Of a DNA stretch of 64,000 bases, positions 1 through 8,383 are shown piece by piece (positions within the stretch are counted from its first letter, which is position 1; each line of letters starts with the position of its first letter). Source of the DNA: Roseiconus lacunae (GTDB lineage: Bacteria > Planctomycetota > Planctomycetia > Pirellulales > Pirellulaceae); contig NZ_VSZO01000012.1 of assembly GCF_008312935.1 (NCBI RefSeq), forward strand, positions 186,001 through 250,000, written 5' to 3'. The notes below the pieces were generated by a model that saw only the letters and a program-made list of their open reading frames with translations, was not told the DNA's origin and made no database searches. The translations under genes were made by a program, and so were the position numbers.

Positions 1-586
1 AGATTTTATCGACTTCCTCATTGATCTCGGCCTTTGCGACCGGGCCGGTGCTGCCTTCTTTCGGGTCGATCGCGACATCGATCGAGTCGGCGCTATCACG
101 GAGCAGCGCGGGATCGTCAAGCTTCAACTCTGCCGAATCAATCTCTTGCAGCAACTCTTCGTCGGTTTCGAATACCGAATCGATCTCGATTTCCTTTCCG
201 CCGTCGTTGGCCACCAAAGAAACATCGCTGCCGCTTTTGTCTGTTCCCGTGACGAGATTCACGTCGCTGCCCGTGCTGCCCTCTTTGAGCGGCTCGGAGC
301 CCAGATTGACATCGCTGCCGTCATTGTCATCGCCTTGGTCGCCGCCGATTACGGCACCAATGCTAGCCCCTGATTCACCCAAATCGACTTCATCGACCAA
401 AATCCCAGACCCGAAATTATCGTCGGCGGCAAGGTCGTCGGCGAGCCGCTCGATCTCGTTTTCGGGGAACTTCCAGCTCGAACCATCCTTAAATCCACGC
501 ACCTGACCTTGGCTGCGTAATTCAACAAGTTTGTCGGTGGAAATACCCAGCTTGGCGGCTGCTTCGTCCAGTGAAAGATAAGACAT
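1..586 (-). CDS. HTH (excisionase-like) protein with GSDV repeats, C-terminus cut by window edge
   Basis: The reading frame opens at the ATG at 586 and runs off the left edge with no stop, giving 195 residues. The first 50 residues form a MerR/excisionase-type helix-turn-helix: MSYLSLDEAAAKLGIS, then a recognition segment with RSQGQVRGFKDG and WKFPENEIERL. After this comes an acidic, Ser/Gly-rich region in which the motif GSDVNL/GSDVSL recurs three times (about residues 85-125), then more acidic low-complexity sequence. Architecture of this type is common in planctomycetes, where it is usually left as a HTH domain protein. The HTH suggests DNA binding; the role of the acidic tail is unknown. 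The frame assignment is secure because the opposite-strand frames give only low-complexity Ser-rich sequence. Confidence 0.75.
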   Translation of the reverse strand, partial: MSYLSLDEAAAKLGISTDKLVELRSQGQVRGFKDGSSWKFPENEIERLADDLAADDNFGSGILVDEVDLGESGASIGAVIGGDQGDDNDGSDVNLGSEPLKEGSTGSDVNLVTGTDKSGSDVSLVANDGGKEIEIDSVFETDEELLQEIDSAELKLDDPALLRDSADSIDVAIDPKEGSTGPVAKAEINEEVDKI

Positions 587-711
587 GGTCGGTGGGGTCT
601 TCGATTCCGAGAACAGTGAAGTCGAGAACAGTGAAGTCGATGTCGCGACGTCATAAACTAATTACGTGGGGCAACGCCGCTACTGTTCTTTGCTCGGAAT
701 TAGATGATCCC

Positions 712-1407
712 TCACTTCACCCGACTCTGCAGATGCCGGATTTGACTAGGAAGCGGGTCGGTCGCGTTGAGCGTGACAGAGAAATCGGCGCCGATCGGTC
801 GGCTACTGACTAGGCGGAGCATGCCGGACCTATCGATATGATACACGGCTATTTGCATTTCTCCCGCATTAACCACCGCGATTGTGTGATTTCCCGCCCC
901 ATCGGACCCAAAAAAGCAGACGAGATCGCCTGCCGCAGCCGCTTGCGGTGCACTCCGTTGACCCGTATTAGCGGGGGGCAACATCCCCGGAGATCCCGAT
1001 GCGTCATCGTTTTGAAGCAGTGCGGCAGCCATTTCCGCCGTTAATGGTTCTCCCACGGCACCACCACGACGAGGGGGCAAAGGATTAAATTCTGGTCCGT
1101 TTGTCGAGGCATTTCTGCTCGTAGAAGTCGCACCGGTCACGTTGGGAACGATGGTCGTACCGAACGGACGGGCCTGGACGACACCCGATTGTCCCAGATC
1201 GGACTCAATGGCGCCGCCCGGCAGAAGCCCTTGAGACGATGGACCACCAAATTGTGGCGACTGTGGTGGCCCACCGAACCGATCTCCGCCGGCTCGCTGT
1301 CCTTCGATTTGCTGGCCTTCGATTTGCTGGCCAACTCCGTGGCCCACGCCGACCATCGCGATCAGGCCGGTGACCATGATCGTGAACCATCCTTGCCGCG
1401 ATCTCAT
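712..1407 (-). CDS. Secreted hypothetical protein, Gly/Pro-rich
   Basis: A 231-residue protein that I do not recognise. It starts with a likely signal peptide (MRSRQGWFTIMVTGLIAMVG, cleavage near VGHGVG). A low-complexity Gln/Gly/Pro-rich middle follows, containing a QQIEG pair produced by a perfect 15-bp tandem duplication. The C-terminal 70 residues look like a small beta-rich domain (LVCFFGSDGAGNHTIAVVN, then MQIAVYHIDRSGMLRLVSSR). A purine-rich stretch (GGGAAGG on the coding strand) lies just upstream of the ATG at 1407 and supports that start. It is probably periplasmic or surface located. Confidence 0.6.
   Translation of the reverse strand: MRSRQGWFTIMVTGLIAMVGVGHGVGQQIEGQQIEGQRAGGDRFGGPPQSPQFGGPSSQGLLPGGAIESDLGQSGVVQARPFGTTIVPNVTGATSTSRNASTNGPEFNPLPPRRGGAVGEPLTAEMAAALLQNDDASGSPGMLPPANTGQRSAPQAAAAGDLVCFFGSDGAGNHTIAVVNAGEMQIAVYHIDRSGMLRLVSSRPIGADFSVTLNATDPLPSQIRHLQSRVK
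1301..1330. repeat. 15-bp perfect tandem duplication inside the secreted hypothetical gene
   Basis: The unit CCTTCGATTTGCTGG occurs twice in direct succession. Because 15 is a multiple of three the frame is kept and the encoded protein gains a second QQIEG. It looks like recent slippage. Confidence 0.85.
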
Positions 1408-1736
1408 ATACCTTCCCTTCGTTTCGCTTGAAGTTTCCCTAGGCGGCGACGCAATCTGGATTTCAGTTCCTTTCGTTAGCCGCCCCGCGTTGTCCCCGGA
1501 TATGACAGCGTGGCAATTCGCCCGCCGTTCGCCGAATCCCCAACCGGAGAGAAAATCTCTCTCGATTCAAAATCTGGGCTCGGGACGTATCGGAACCCGC
1601 CGCTGGCTTTCGGCACTCCGCATTCCGCGATCCCGGGGGAAACCGAATCTCCTGGTGAATCTCGCCACCACGACCAAACTGGAACGCGGCGCTAGGCTGA
1701 TACGTAACGGTTCGGCCGATGCGAACGCAAGATTGA
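1408..1736. other. Intergenic gap, no gene seen
   Basis: About 330 bp between the minus-strand secreted hypothetical gene and the end of the histidinol-phosphatase gene. Open frames here have no recognisable domains and overlap each other on both strands. The part next to 1408 should hold the promoter and ribosome-binding site of the hypothetical gene. I see no clear terminator or RNA gene. Confidence 0.5.
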
Positions 1737-2561
1737 CTACCCAAGCAAGGCCCGCACTGCGTCATGTAAGCGTCCGTTGGTCCCGATCCCGTCGCCACCG
1801 CGAACGGTCGGGTTCCCCTTCCAATCGGTGAACTTTCCACCGGATTCAACGACCACCGGCAGGATCGCCGCTACGTCCCACGCATTGCAAATGGGATCGA
1901 CCATCACCTCGGCTCGACCGGTCGCGATCAGCAGGTAGCCATAGCCATCACCCCAGGTTCGGGTGATCCAGCACTGACGTTCGAGTTCTTTGAAGCTAGC
2001 CGTGGCGCCCCGTTCGTCAAACGAATCAAATTGACTCGACAGAAAGACGGCTTCGGACAGGCTTTCTTTGCTGGAGACCTGCGTCTTGGTCCAGGACGAA
2101 TCGCCACGCCGATGCCAGCTTCCCAAACCATCGGCAGCGGCGACGATTTCGTCGAGTGCGGGGATCAAGATCACGCCGGCAATGGGCTGTTCGTCCTTTT
2201 CGATTGCCAGCAGAGTGGAATACAGTGGAACACCACAGACAAATGATTTCGTCCCGTCGATCGGATCGATCACCCAGCGATATGGCGACTTGCCTTCTCG
2301 TTCGGCGAACTCTTCGCCTTGAACGGTGTCGTCGGGAAACTGCTCGGTGATCAGCTTGCGGGCGAGTTGCTCGGCTTCGCGGTCGGCAATCGTGACCGGT
2401 GAGTCATCCGTCTTGGCGTCGACCTGCAATTGATCATTTTGAAAGTACTTCAGCGTGTGGTTTCCGGCAGCCTTGGCGATCGAAACCATCGCGGCCAGGC
2501 GTCCGCCTTCGAAGGAATGCCACTGATCGGGATCGACGGGGGTACGGTCGGCGTCACTCAT
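1737..2561 (-). CDS. hisN: Histidinol-phosphatase, inositol monophosphatase family
   Basis: A 274-residue member of the Mg-dependent inositol monophosphatase superfamily. The metal-binding motifs are visible: QGEEF near residue 81, DPIDGT at 99-104 inside WVIDPIDGTKSF, and the C-terminal WDVAA followed by ESGGKF. Members of this length with DPIDGTKSFV in actinobacteria and planctomycetes act as the histidinol-phosphate phosphatase (HisN) that replaces HisB-N or HisK. The window holds hisB, hisC and hisD but no other histidinol phosphatase, which fits, although inositol-1-phosphatase or PAP phosphatase activity cannot be excluded. It lies 125 bp downstream of lspA on the same strand and may be cotranscribed with it. 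Confidence 0.8.
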   Translation of the reverse strand: MSDADRTPVDPDQWHSFEGGRLAAMVSIAKAAGNHTLKYFQNDQLQVDAKTDDSPVTIADREAEQLARKLITEQFPDDTVQGEEFAEREGKSPYRWVIDPIDGTKSFVCGVPLYSTLLAIEKDEQPIAGVILIPALDEIVAAADGLGSWHRRGDSSWTKTQVSSKESLSEAVFLSSQFDSFDERGATASFKELERQCWITRTWGDGYGYLLIATGRAEVMVDPICNAWDVAAILPVVVESGGKFTDWKGNPTVRGGDGIGTNGRLHDAVRALLG

Positions 2562-2686
2562 GATTGGGTTGCTTTGGGGTTCGATTGAAATCGAGCAATG
2601 AGGGTTTGATTAAAGCCGACTTAATGCAGTGCCTTCGACCTAAACGGTGCCGTCCAAGCAGTATTTTCTAAGCAATGCCTTACTTT

Positions 2687-3361
2687 CTAAGCACTGTCTT
2701 CGGCCGGTTTGTCGTCCCGGTGGTCCGTTGATTTTGCCGAAGCCGACTTTGTCTGTGCAGGCGGCACCGGCTGCAGAAAGAAACTTTGATACAGCAGCAT
2801 GCACGCTCCGACGACAAGCAGCGAGTCGGCGATATTAAAATTCGGCCATGTCCAACGTTCGTTGATCCGCCACAAAATCCAATCGCGTACACCGCTTTGC
2901 CAAGCGTCTGGGTATCCCGGCTGCCACCACAGGCCCAGACGATCGTACAGGTTGCCGATAATTCCACCGCCGACAAGCCCCAATGCGACGGTCAGCCAAA
3001 GCGACTCGGCAGCACGAAACACGAATAGCCAGACCACGATGCCGATTGCCGCAAGCACCGACGCGGTGGCGAAGAGGGCACCTTTGCCGGCACCGATTCC
3101 GAACACGGCCCCGATGTTGACAGCGGTTTCGATGCCAAAGAACGGTTCCCAAACCCACCAAATGTCCATTTCACCTGGTAAACCGCGCCTCAAAAACACG
3201 GCATGCTTGGTCCACAGGTCAACGATTCCTCCGACCACGGCCAGTGAAATGAACAGCGCCGCGCGTTGAACGAGCGAAACGGGACGCGGTGTCACGGACA
3301 CGGCATCCGCTTCGCGAGAGTCCTCGGGGTGAGATTCCTCCGAAACAGGGCGATCCGACAT
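2687..3361 (-). CDS. lspA: Lipoprotein signal peptidase (signal peptidase II)
   Basis: Inner-membrane aspartyl protease that removes the signal peptide of prolipoproteins after lipidation by Lgt. The 224-residue protein has four hydrophobic segments and both catalytic motifs: GNLYDR with Asp140 and FNIADS with Asp179. The early motif region VNIGAVFGIG (residues 81-90) corresponds to the conserved N-x-GxAFG box. The start is placed at the ATG at 3361; a longer frame to 3418 adds 19 residues with no family resemblance. The N-terminal 30 residues are a polar cytoplasmic tail longer than in E. coli LspA. Lipoproteins with clear lipoboxes occur elsewhere in this window (22.9 kb and 50.1 kb). Confidence 0.92.
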   Translation of the reverse strand: MSDRPVSEESHPEDSREADAVSVTPRPVSLVQRAALFISLAVVGGIVDLWTKHAVFLRRGLPGEMDIWWVWEPFFGIETAVNIGAVFGIGAGKGALFATASVLAAIGIVVWLFVFRAAESLWLTVALGLVGGGIIGNLYDRLGLWWQPGYPDAWQSGVRDWILWRINERWTWPNFNIADSLLVVGACMLLYQSFFLQPVPPAQTKSASAKSTDHRDDKPAEDSA

Positions 3362-3590
3362 AGAGGTGCGGTGGGGTGAGGTGGGACAACCGGTGGCAAT
3401 CATAAGGCAAACACTCAAATTCCATTTTGGCGAACATCTACACCGTAGAATTGTCTCTGCAGCTTGCCCAGATCAACTTGATCAGTTCGGCTGGGAAGAA
3501 TGAGGAAAGCAGTAGCGACAAAACGACCGATGCCAGATATGCTTGCCTAGCGGTACGCCACCATCGCGCAACAATTCACCTTACGTAGCC

Positions 3591-5018
3591 ATGATTCAAT
3601 CCGCAAAAGATCAATCGTCCATCAAGACCGATTTGGCGTTTCAGCGTTGCATCAACCCCGATTGCGGTGCGAGCTACGACACCGGCCAGCTTCACACGTC
3701 TTGCCCCAAGTGCGGCTACCTTTTGGATGTGGCGTATGACTGGGACCGTCTGGAAGTCCCAAAAAACCTGCGTGAATTCGAAGCCCGGTGGTCGGAGCGA
3801 ACCAATCCGGTCCGATTTTCGGGCGTGTGGCGTTTCCATGAATTGCTGCCGTTCGTCCCGCAAAGTGAAATCGTGACGGTCGGCGAAGGCCAAACGTTGC
3901 TGCAACAAACCGACGCGGTCGGAAAATTTGTGGGCATGGACGCCGGCCAACTGCACCTGCAATACGAAGGGATGAATCCGTCGGGCAGCTTCAAAGACAA
4001 CGGCATGTGCGCCGCGATCACCCACGCCAATATGCTGGGTGCGAAGCGTGCCGCCTGTGCGAGCACCGGGAACACCTCGGCGTCGCTGGCACTGTACTGC
4101 AGTGCGACCCGCTTGATGAAAGCGATTATCTTCATCGGCAGCGGCAAAATTTCGTACGGAAAACTCAGCCAAGCGCTCGACTACGGCGCCCTGACGGTCC
4201 AGATCGCCGGCGATTTCGATGACGCGATGATCCGGGTTCGCCAAGTCGCTCAAGAACTGGGGATCTACCTGGTTAATTCGGTCAATCCGTTTCGCTTGGA
4301 AGGCCAAAAGACGATTATGTTCCGCGTGCTCGAAGCGTTGCGGTGGGAAGTCCCCGACTGGATCGTCGTCCCCGGTGGCAATCTGGGCAACAGCAGCGCG
4401 TTTGGCAAGGCGTTCATGGAACTGAAGGAACTCGGCCTCATCGACCGCGTCCCGCGTTTGGCAATCATCAATGCCGCCGGTGCCGACACGCTTTATGAAC
4501 TGCACGAACGTCGCGGCGTTCGCTGGAACGGAGGCCATGTAAACTTGGATCCGATCCGCGAGTACATGGACTACATGGATCAAAACGGGATCAAAGCGGA
4601 CACACTGGCAAGCGCGATCGAAATCAATCGCCCCGTCAACCTGAAGAAATGCTTGCGAGCTCTGGAGTTCTGCGACGGCGTCGTCCGGCAGGTTTCCGAC
4701 CAAGAAATCTTGGATGCCAAAGCGATGGTCGGATCCGGCGGGTTCGGCTGCGAGCCAGCTTCGGCGGCCAGCGTCGCGGGGGCAAAAATCCTGCGCCGCG
4801 AAGGTGTCATCGCTCCGAGCGATCGAGTCGTCTGTGTGCTGACCGGCCACGAACTGAAAGACCCCACGGCGACCGTCGCCTACCACACCACCGACCAAGA
4901 CCTGTTTAACGAAACCCTGGGCAGTCGCGGTGTCAGCAAAGCCTCCTTCGCGAACAAAGCGATCGCCGTCCCAAATGAATTGGACGACATCATCAAAGCG
5001 ATCCAGTTGTACGCGTAA
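3591..5018 (+). CDS. thrC: Threonine synthase
   Basis: PLP-dependent conversion of O-phosphohomoserine to threonine, last step of threonine synthesis. The 475-residue protein has an N-terminal zinc-ribbon-like element (Cys20, Cys25, Cys38, Cys41), followed by the fold II PLP domain. The Schiff-base lysine is Lys135 in [10 protein letters not shown] and the phosphate-binding loop is GGNLGN. The ATG at 3591 is preferred over an in-frame TTG at 3543, which adds 16 unconserved residues. It is followed by dapB on the same strand, another aspartate-family amino acid gene, so the two may share regulation. The last codons and stop are duplicated just downstream (5026-5039). Confidence 0.92.
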   Translation: MIQSAKDQSSIKTDLAFQRCINPDCGASYDTGQLHTSCPKCGYLLDVAYDWDRLEVPKNLREFEARWSERTNPVRFSGVWRFHELLPFVPQSEIVTVGEGQTLLQQTDAVGKFVGMDAGQLHLQYEGMNPSGSFKDNGMCAAITHANMLGAKRAACASTGNTSASLALYCSATRLMKAIIFIGSGKISYGKLSQALDYGALTVQIAGDFDDAMIRVRQVAQELGIYLVNSVNPFRLEGQKTIMFRVLEALRWEVPDWIVVPGGNLGNSSAFGKAFMELKELGLIDRVPRLAIINAAGADTLYELHERRGVRWNGGHVNLDPIREYMDYMDQNGIKADTLASAIEINRPVNLKKCLRALEFCDGVVRQVSDQEILDAKAMVGSGGFGCEPASAASVAGAKILRREGVIAPSDRVVCVLTGHELKDPTATVAYHTTDQDLFNETLGSRGVSKASFANKAIAVPNELDDIIKAIQLYA

Positions 5019-5039
5019 TCGTCGATACGCGTAATCGTC
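5010..5039. repeat. 14-bp direct repeat duplicating the end of thrC
   Basis: TACGCGTAATCGTC occurs at 5010-5023, spanning the last thrC codon and its TAA stop, and again exactly at 5026-5039. The second copy is outside the gene, so this is a small 3'-end tandem duplication with no coding effect. Confidence 0.85.
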
Positions 5040-5205
5040 TGAACGCCTACTAAGTGCGGGCCGCTCGGCGCCTTTCCGGGCGTGACCGCGAAGGGTACGC
5101 CGATGACGGACGGCCCATCGATGGCACGCGTCGTTGGGCTTGCCACGCCCTAGGCCATCACTCATCATCGACGGGCCCCCTTCCCGAACCCTCACTAAAC
5201 CTCCA

Positions 5206-6009
5206 ATGTCAGCTCCACTCCGTATCGCCGTGCACGGCGCCGCCGGCCGCATGGGTCGCCGCGTGATCGCACTCGCAACCGCCGACAAGAAAATCGAAGT
5301 CGTTGCCGCGATCGAACACGATCAGCACAATCTTTTAGGTACCGATGCCGGCGAACTGGCAGGCATCGGCGCGATCGATGTTCCACTGTCGTCGAAGTGG
5401 CCGAGCGATGCCGACGTTGTCATCGATTTTTCATTGCCCGAAGCGATCGATCGCTGCATCGACAAATGTGTCTCACACAACACGTCGCTTGTATTGGCAA
5501 CGACCGGGATGACAGACGAACAAGTCGAACGGCTGCGCGATGCGGCGGACAAAATCCCCGTCGTCTGGGCCCCTAGCATGTCGCTGGCGGTCAACCTGTC
5601 GATGAAAGTGGCTCAGCAGATCACCGAAAAACTGATGAGCGTCCCCGGTGGATTAGATGTCGAAATCATCGAACGACACCATCGATTCAAAGCCGACGCT
5701 CCTAGCGGTACGGCATTGAAGTTTGGTGACATGATCGCCGAAAAACTTGGTGACGACACCAAACATGTCCATGGCCGTGAAGGCCACACCGGAAAGCGAA
5801 CTCAAAACGAAATCGGCTATCATGCCGTCCGTGTCGGTGACAATCCCGGTGAGCACACGATCGTTTTTGGAATGCTAGGCGAACGCATCGAACTCAACGT
5901 CGCGGCAAGCAACCGAGATTGCTACGCGGGCGGATCGCTCGCAGCGGCAAAATGGCTGTCCGGTCGATCAGCTGGCATGTACGACATGTTCGACGTTTTG
6001 GAAATGTAG
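5206..6009 (+). CDS. dapB: 4-hydroxy-tetrahydrodipicolinate reductase
   Basis: NAD(P)H-dependent reductase of the lysine/diaminopimelate pathway, 267 residues, which is the usual length. The N-terminal dinucleotide-binding loop is GAAGRMG (residues 11-17). The family signature is present as EIIERHHRFKADAPSGTA, with the catalytic His-His pair and the Lys plus SGT substrate-binding residues. The ATG at 5206 places the Rossmann strand IAVHGAAG at the expected distance from the start; an in-frame upstream extension to 5134 is unconserved. DAP is needed for peptidoglycan, which planctomycetes do make. Confidence 0.93.
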   Translation: MSAPLRIAVHGAAGRMGRRVIALATADKKIEVVAAIEHDQHNLLGTDAGELAGIGAIDVPLSSKWPSDADVVIDFSLPEAIDRCIDKCVSHNTSLVLATTGMTDEQVERLRDAADKIPVVWAPSMSLAVNLSMKVAQQITEKLMSVPGGLDVEIIERHHRFKADAPSGTALKFGDMIAEKLGDDTKHVHGREGHTGKRTQNEIGYHAVRVGDNPGEHTIVFGMLGERIELNVAASNRDCYAGGSLAAAKWLSGRSAGMYDMFDVLEM

Positions 6010-6124
6010 ACGCTGAGCTCTCACAACGACCTCACTGCGACGAAGGATAGGCGACGAACCATCCGCCTATTCGACTCTTGGGTAGGAAACAGTTGAGCCA
6101 ACGAGTAGCGACGGAACCCCATCC

Positions 6125-6258
6125 AGTGCTTCGTTTTCCTCTGAAATGTAGGAATAGCCGATTGGCGTTAACCACGGTTTCGGTGCTATAACCAGGGGCT
6201 AACCCCCGTCGGCTGATCAGTCGAACCCGACATTTGGTTTAGACGGAGCACTAGCCCG
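6125..6258 (-). repeat. Dispersed intergenic repeat, copy 1 (inverted orientation)
   Basis: Read on the minus strand this element begins near GCTCCGTCTAAACCAAATGT, continues through GGGTTCG and ATCAGCCGACGG, then GCACCGAAACCGTGGTTAAC, CGGCT and ends near AACGAAGCACT. The same ordered blocks occur at 8259-8383, 41807-41905 and 46795-46932. The centre can fold as a hairpin, with GTTA and CAC pairing with GTG and TAAC around a CGAAAC loop. It sits between dapB and the next gene. Confidence 0.75.
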
Positions 6259-6294
6259 CAAATTCTCTGCATCTTTTCCTTACCAATGTGACCG

Positions 6295-6654
6295 ATGAAA
6301 TGCGACGAAGGTTATCGATGTGAAGTCTGTGGCGAAGACGTGACCTCCATCGTAGAGAGCGATCTATACCTTCGATTTGTCATCGGCGAACTCGATCCAG
6401 AAACGCTTCACACTAGCCCAGAACGCCACCTTCGTTGCAATCCGGTGCTCGCACAGTTCATCGACGATGAAGATTTCGCGCCGATCGCTGTCGACGGCGG
6501 GATGTCCAAATCACAGCTCGATGAGGATTTCGTTACCGAGCGCACACGTCTAATCACCGCCGGATACCGCCGATTGCAGGAAATTATCGGCTGGGATGGC
6601 GATCGAGACCTGACCGAGTATCCGTTGCCGGAAGTCGCCGATCGCTATCGCTAG
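6295..6654 (+). CDS. Small hypothetical protein with CxxC motif
   Basis: A 119-residue protein that I do not assign to a family. Its N-terminus MKCDEGYRCEVCGEDV contains Cys3, Cys9 and Cys12, and Cys48 occurs in HLRCNPVL, so a small zinc site is possible. The rest is acidic and mostly helical, with no signal peptide or membrane segment, which suggests a cytoplasmic protein. The start ATG lies only 36 bp from repeat copy 1, so the repeat forms part of its upstream region. Codon use resembles the neighbouring genes, which supports a real gene. Confidence 0.6.
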   Translation: MKCDEGYRCEVCGEDVTSIVESDLYLRFVIGELDPETLHTSPERHLRCNPVLAQFIDDEDFAPIAVDGGMSKSQLDEDFVTERTRLITAGYRRLQEIIGWDGDRDLTEYPLPEVADRYR

Positions 6655-6799
6655 TGCGTTATGGCAAAAGAAACGGGTGCGGGGCGCATTGGCGCGGTTC
6701 TGGTAGGTTCTATTAGTCGAGCTTGCACTTTTCTCGCGGGCACGGTTGCTTGTACAAGTCGATCGATTGAGTGGAACGATTGTTTAAGGTAGACGTAGC

Positions 6800-8194
6800 T
6801 TGAACCCTTCCAGCGACTCACCTGCCATCTACCAACCTGTCCAACCCGGCGCTGCCATCGTGAAAGAACGATCCACACAGCTATTTAACCCCGGTTTCAT
6901 CGGGTTGATCATCGCCCAGTTCTTTGGGGCGATGAATGACAACATCCTGAAGGTGATCTTGACCTTCATGGTGATCAACGGAGCCTGGAGTGGAGACCTG
7001 GGACCCGGTGGCCAAGGGATCGTCAGCATATGCTTCACCGTACCCTTCATGATTCTCTCTGGGCTTGCCGGGCAGATCGCCGACCGGTATTCGAAACAGC
7101 GTGTGACGCTTTGGGTCAAAATTGCCGAGATCCCGATCGCCTTGCTAGCCGGAATCGGTTTCTACACTCAGGATCTCACCGTCACCCTTGTCGCATTGAC
7201 TGCCCTGACCTGCCAAAGTTCGTTCTTCGGTCCCGCCAAGTATGGCATGATCCCAGAACTGGTTGTCGATCGGCACCTGAGCCGCGCTAACGGAGCGATC
7301 AACATGATGACCAATGTCGCCGTCATCGTCGGAACACTGGTCGCCGGCGTCGCCAGCGATCATTACGCCCCCGATGGTGTGGCGACTGGAATTCGCTGGC
7401 TCCCCGGAGCCTTGCTTGTCGGAACGGCAATCCTCGGTCTATTCGCCAGCTTTCTGATCCCACCGCTCGATCGAGGTGACAAAAACCTAAAGGTAAAGCT
7501 GAATCCCTTCAGCACCTATATCACGGCAATACGTGAAATGGCTCAAACGCGTTTACTGATGGTGATGATGGCCTGGGGATACTTTTACATGCTCGCGGGC
7601 TTGGCATTGTTTATCGTCCCCGAGTACACCGAAGTGCTGCAAATTAACCATACCGAAGCAAGCGTGTTGATGGGAGTGCTCGGCGTTGCGATCGGGCTCG
7701 GTTGCGCCGCGGCGGGAATTTTATCGGGTGATCAGATACGACCAAGGCTGACGTTTTACGGCGCGATCGGATTGGTTGTATTTTTTTTCCTACTCGCCGC
7801 TATTCCTCCGTCGATGCCTGACACCAAACCGCTACTTCGCGTCGCACTCAGTAACGTCTCGCTCCTGATCTTACTGGCCGGATTCTCAGCCGGGTTTTAC
7901 ATCGTGCCCCTTCAAGCATTGCTACAGAAACTCTCACCCGACGATGAACGCGGGCAATTCCTGGGGACAGCGAATGCTGTTTCGTTCGCTTTCATGACCA
8001 TTGCCGGTGTGATGTACCCGTTGATGCGTCCCGGATTCGGCGATGCGCCGCAAAAAATCTTTTATCTCTGTAGCGTGTTAATGTTGGTCGGCGCGGCTTT
8101 TTTCACATGGCGTTTGCGTGGGACCGGGATTCTGGTGTCCCGCGAACAATCGCTTGAAAAAGGCTCCGATGCTACAACCGCCGAAACGAATTAG
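6800..8194 (+). CDS. MFS transporter, LplT-like (lysophospholipid transporter type)
   Basis: A 464-residue major facilitator protein with about twelve membrane segments. The first helix region FIGLIIAQFFGAMNDNILK and the loop FFGPAKYGMIPELV are characteristic of the LplT-type branch, which in E. coli flips lysophospholipids across the inner membrane. The MFS loop 2-3 motif appears as GQIADRYSKQRV. No fused acyltransferase (Aas) domain is present. The start used is the TTG at 6800, because there is no ATG before the first helix; a GTG at 6860 (VKERST) is an alternative. Substrate is inferred only from family resemblance. Confidence 0.8.
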   Translation: MNPSSDSPAIYQPVQPGAAIVKERSTQLFNPGFIGLIIAQFFGAMNDNILKVILTFMVINGAWSGDLGPGGQGIVSICFTVPFMILSGLAGQIADRYSKQRVTLWVKIAEIPIALLAGIGFYTQDLTVTLVALTALTCQSSFFGPAKYGMIPELVVDRHLSRANGAINMMTNVAVIVGTLVAGVASDHYAPDGVATGIRWLPGALLVGTAILGLFASFLIPPLDRGDKNLKVKLNPFSTYITAIREMAQTRLLMVMMAWGYFYMLAGLALFIVPEYTEVLQINHTEASVLMGVLGVAIGLGCAAAGILSGDQIRPRLTFYGAIGLVVFFFLLAAIPPSMPDTKPLLRVALSNVSLLILLAGFSAGFYIVPLQALLQKLSPDDERGQFLGTANAVSFAFMTIAGVMYPLMRPGFGDAPQKIFYLCSVLMLVGAAFFTWRLRGTGILVSREQSLEKGSDATTAETN

Positions 8195-8258
8195 CCACTC
8201 GGCATGCTTCAGGATTAGTCACCCAACGTTCGCTACAGGAACAGAACTACGCCTGCCG

Positions 8259-8383
8259 GATAGATCAAGTATTTGAGTTCGGCTAATCAGCCGACCGAAG
8301 TCAGCCCCGGTTACCGCACCGAAACCGTGGCTAACGCCATTCGGCTGATCCAGATATCAGATGCTGATGAAACACTACAGCGT
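8259..8383 (+). repeat. Dispersed intergenic repeat, copy 2
   Basis: Ordered blocks shared with the other copies: GAGTTCGGCTAATCAGCCGA, GCACCGAAACCGTGGCTAAC, GCCATTCGGCTGAT and GCTGATGAAACACTACAGCG. The two ends carry short inverted repeats (AATCAGCCGA against TTCGGCTGAT). The distal end overlaps the stop codon of the convergent cytochrome gene at 8375-8377. Confidence 0.8.

Noticed and set aside
3576-5288. 570-codon open frame on the minus strand across thrC
   Set aside because: It lies opposite a clear threonine synthase gene and its translation is Arg/Asp-rich without domains; such long antisense frames are expected in GC-biased genes.
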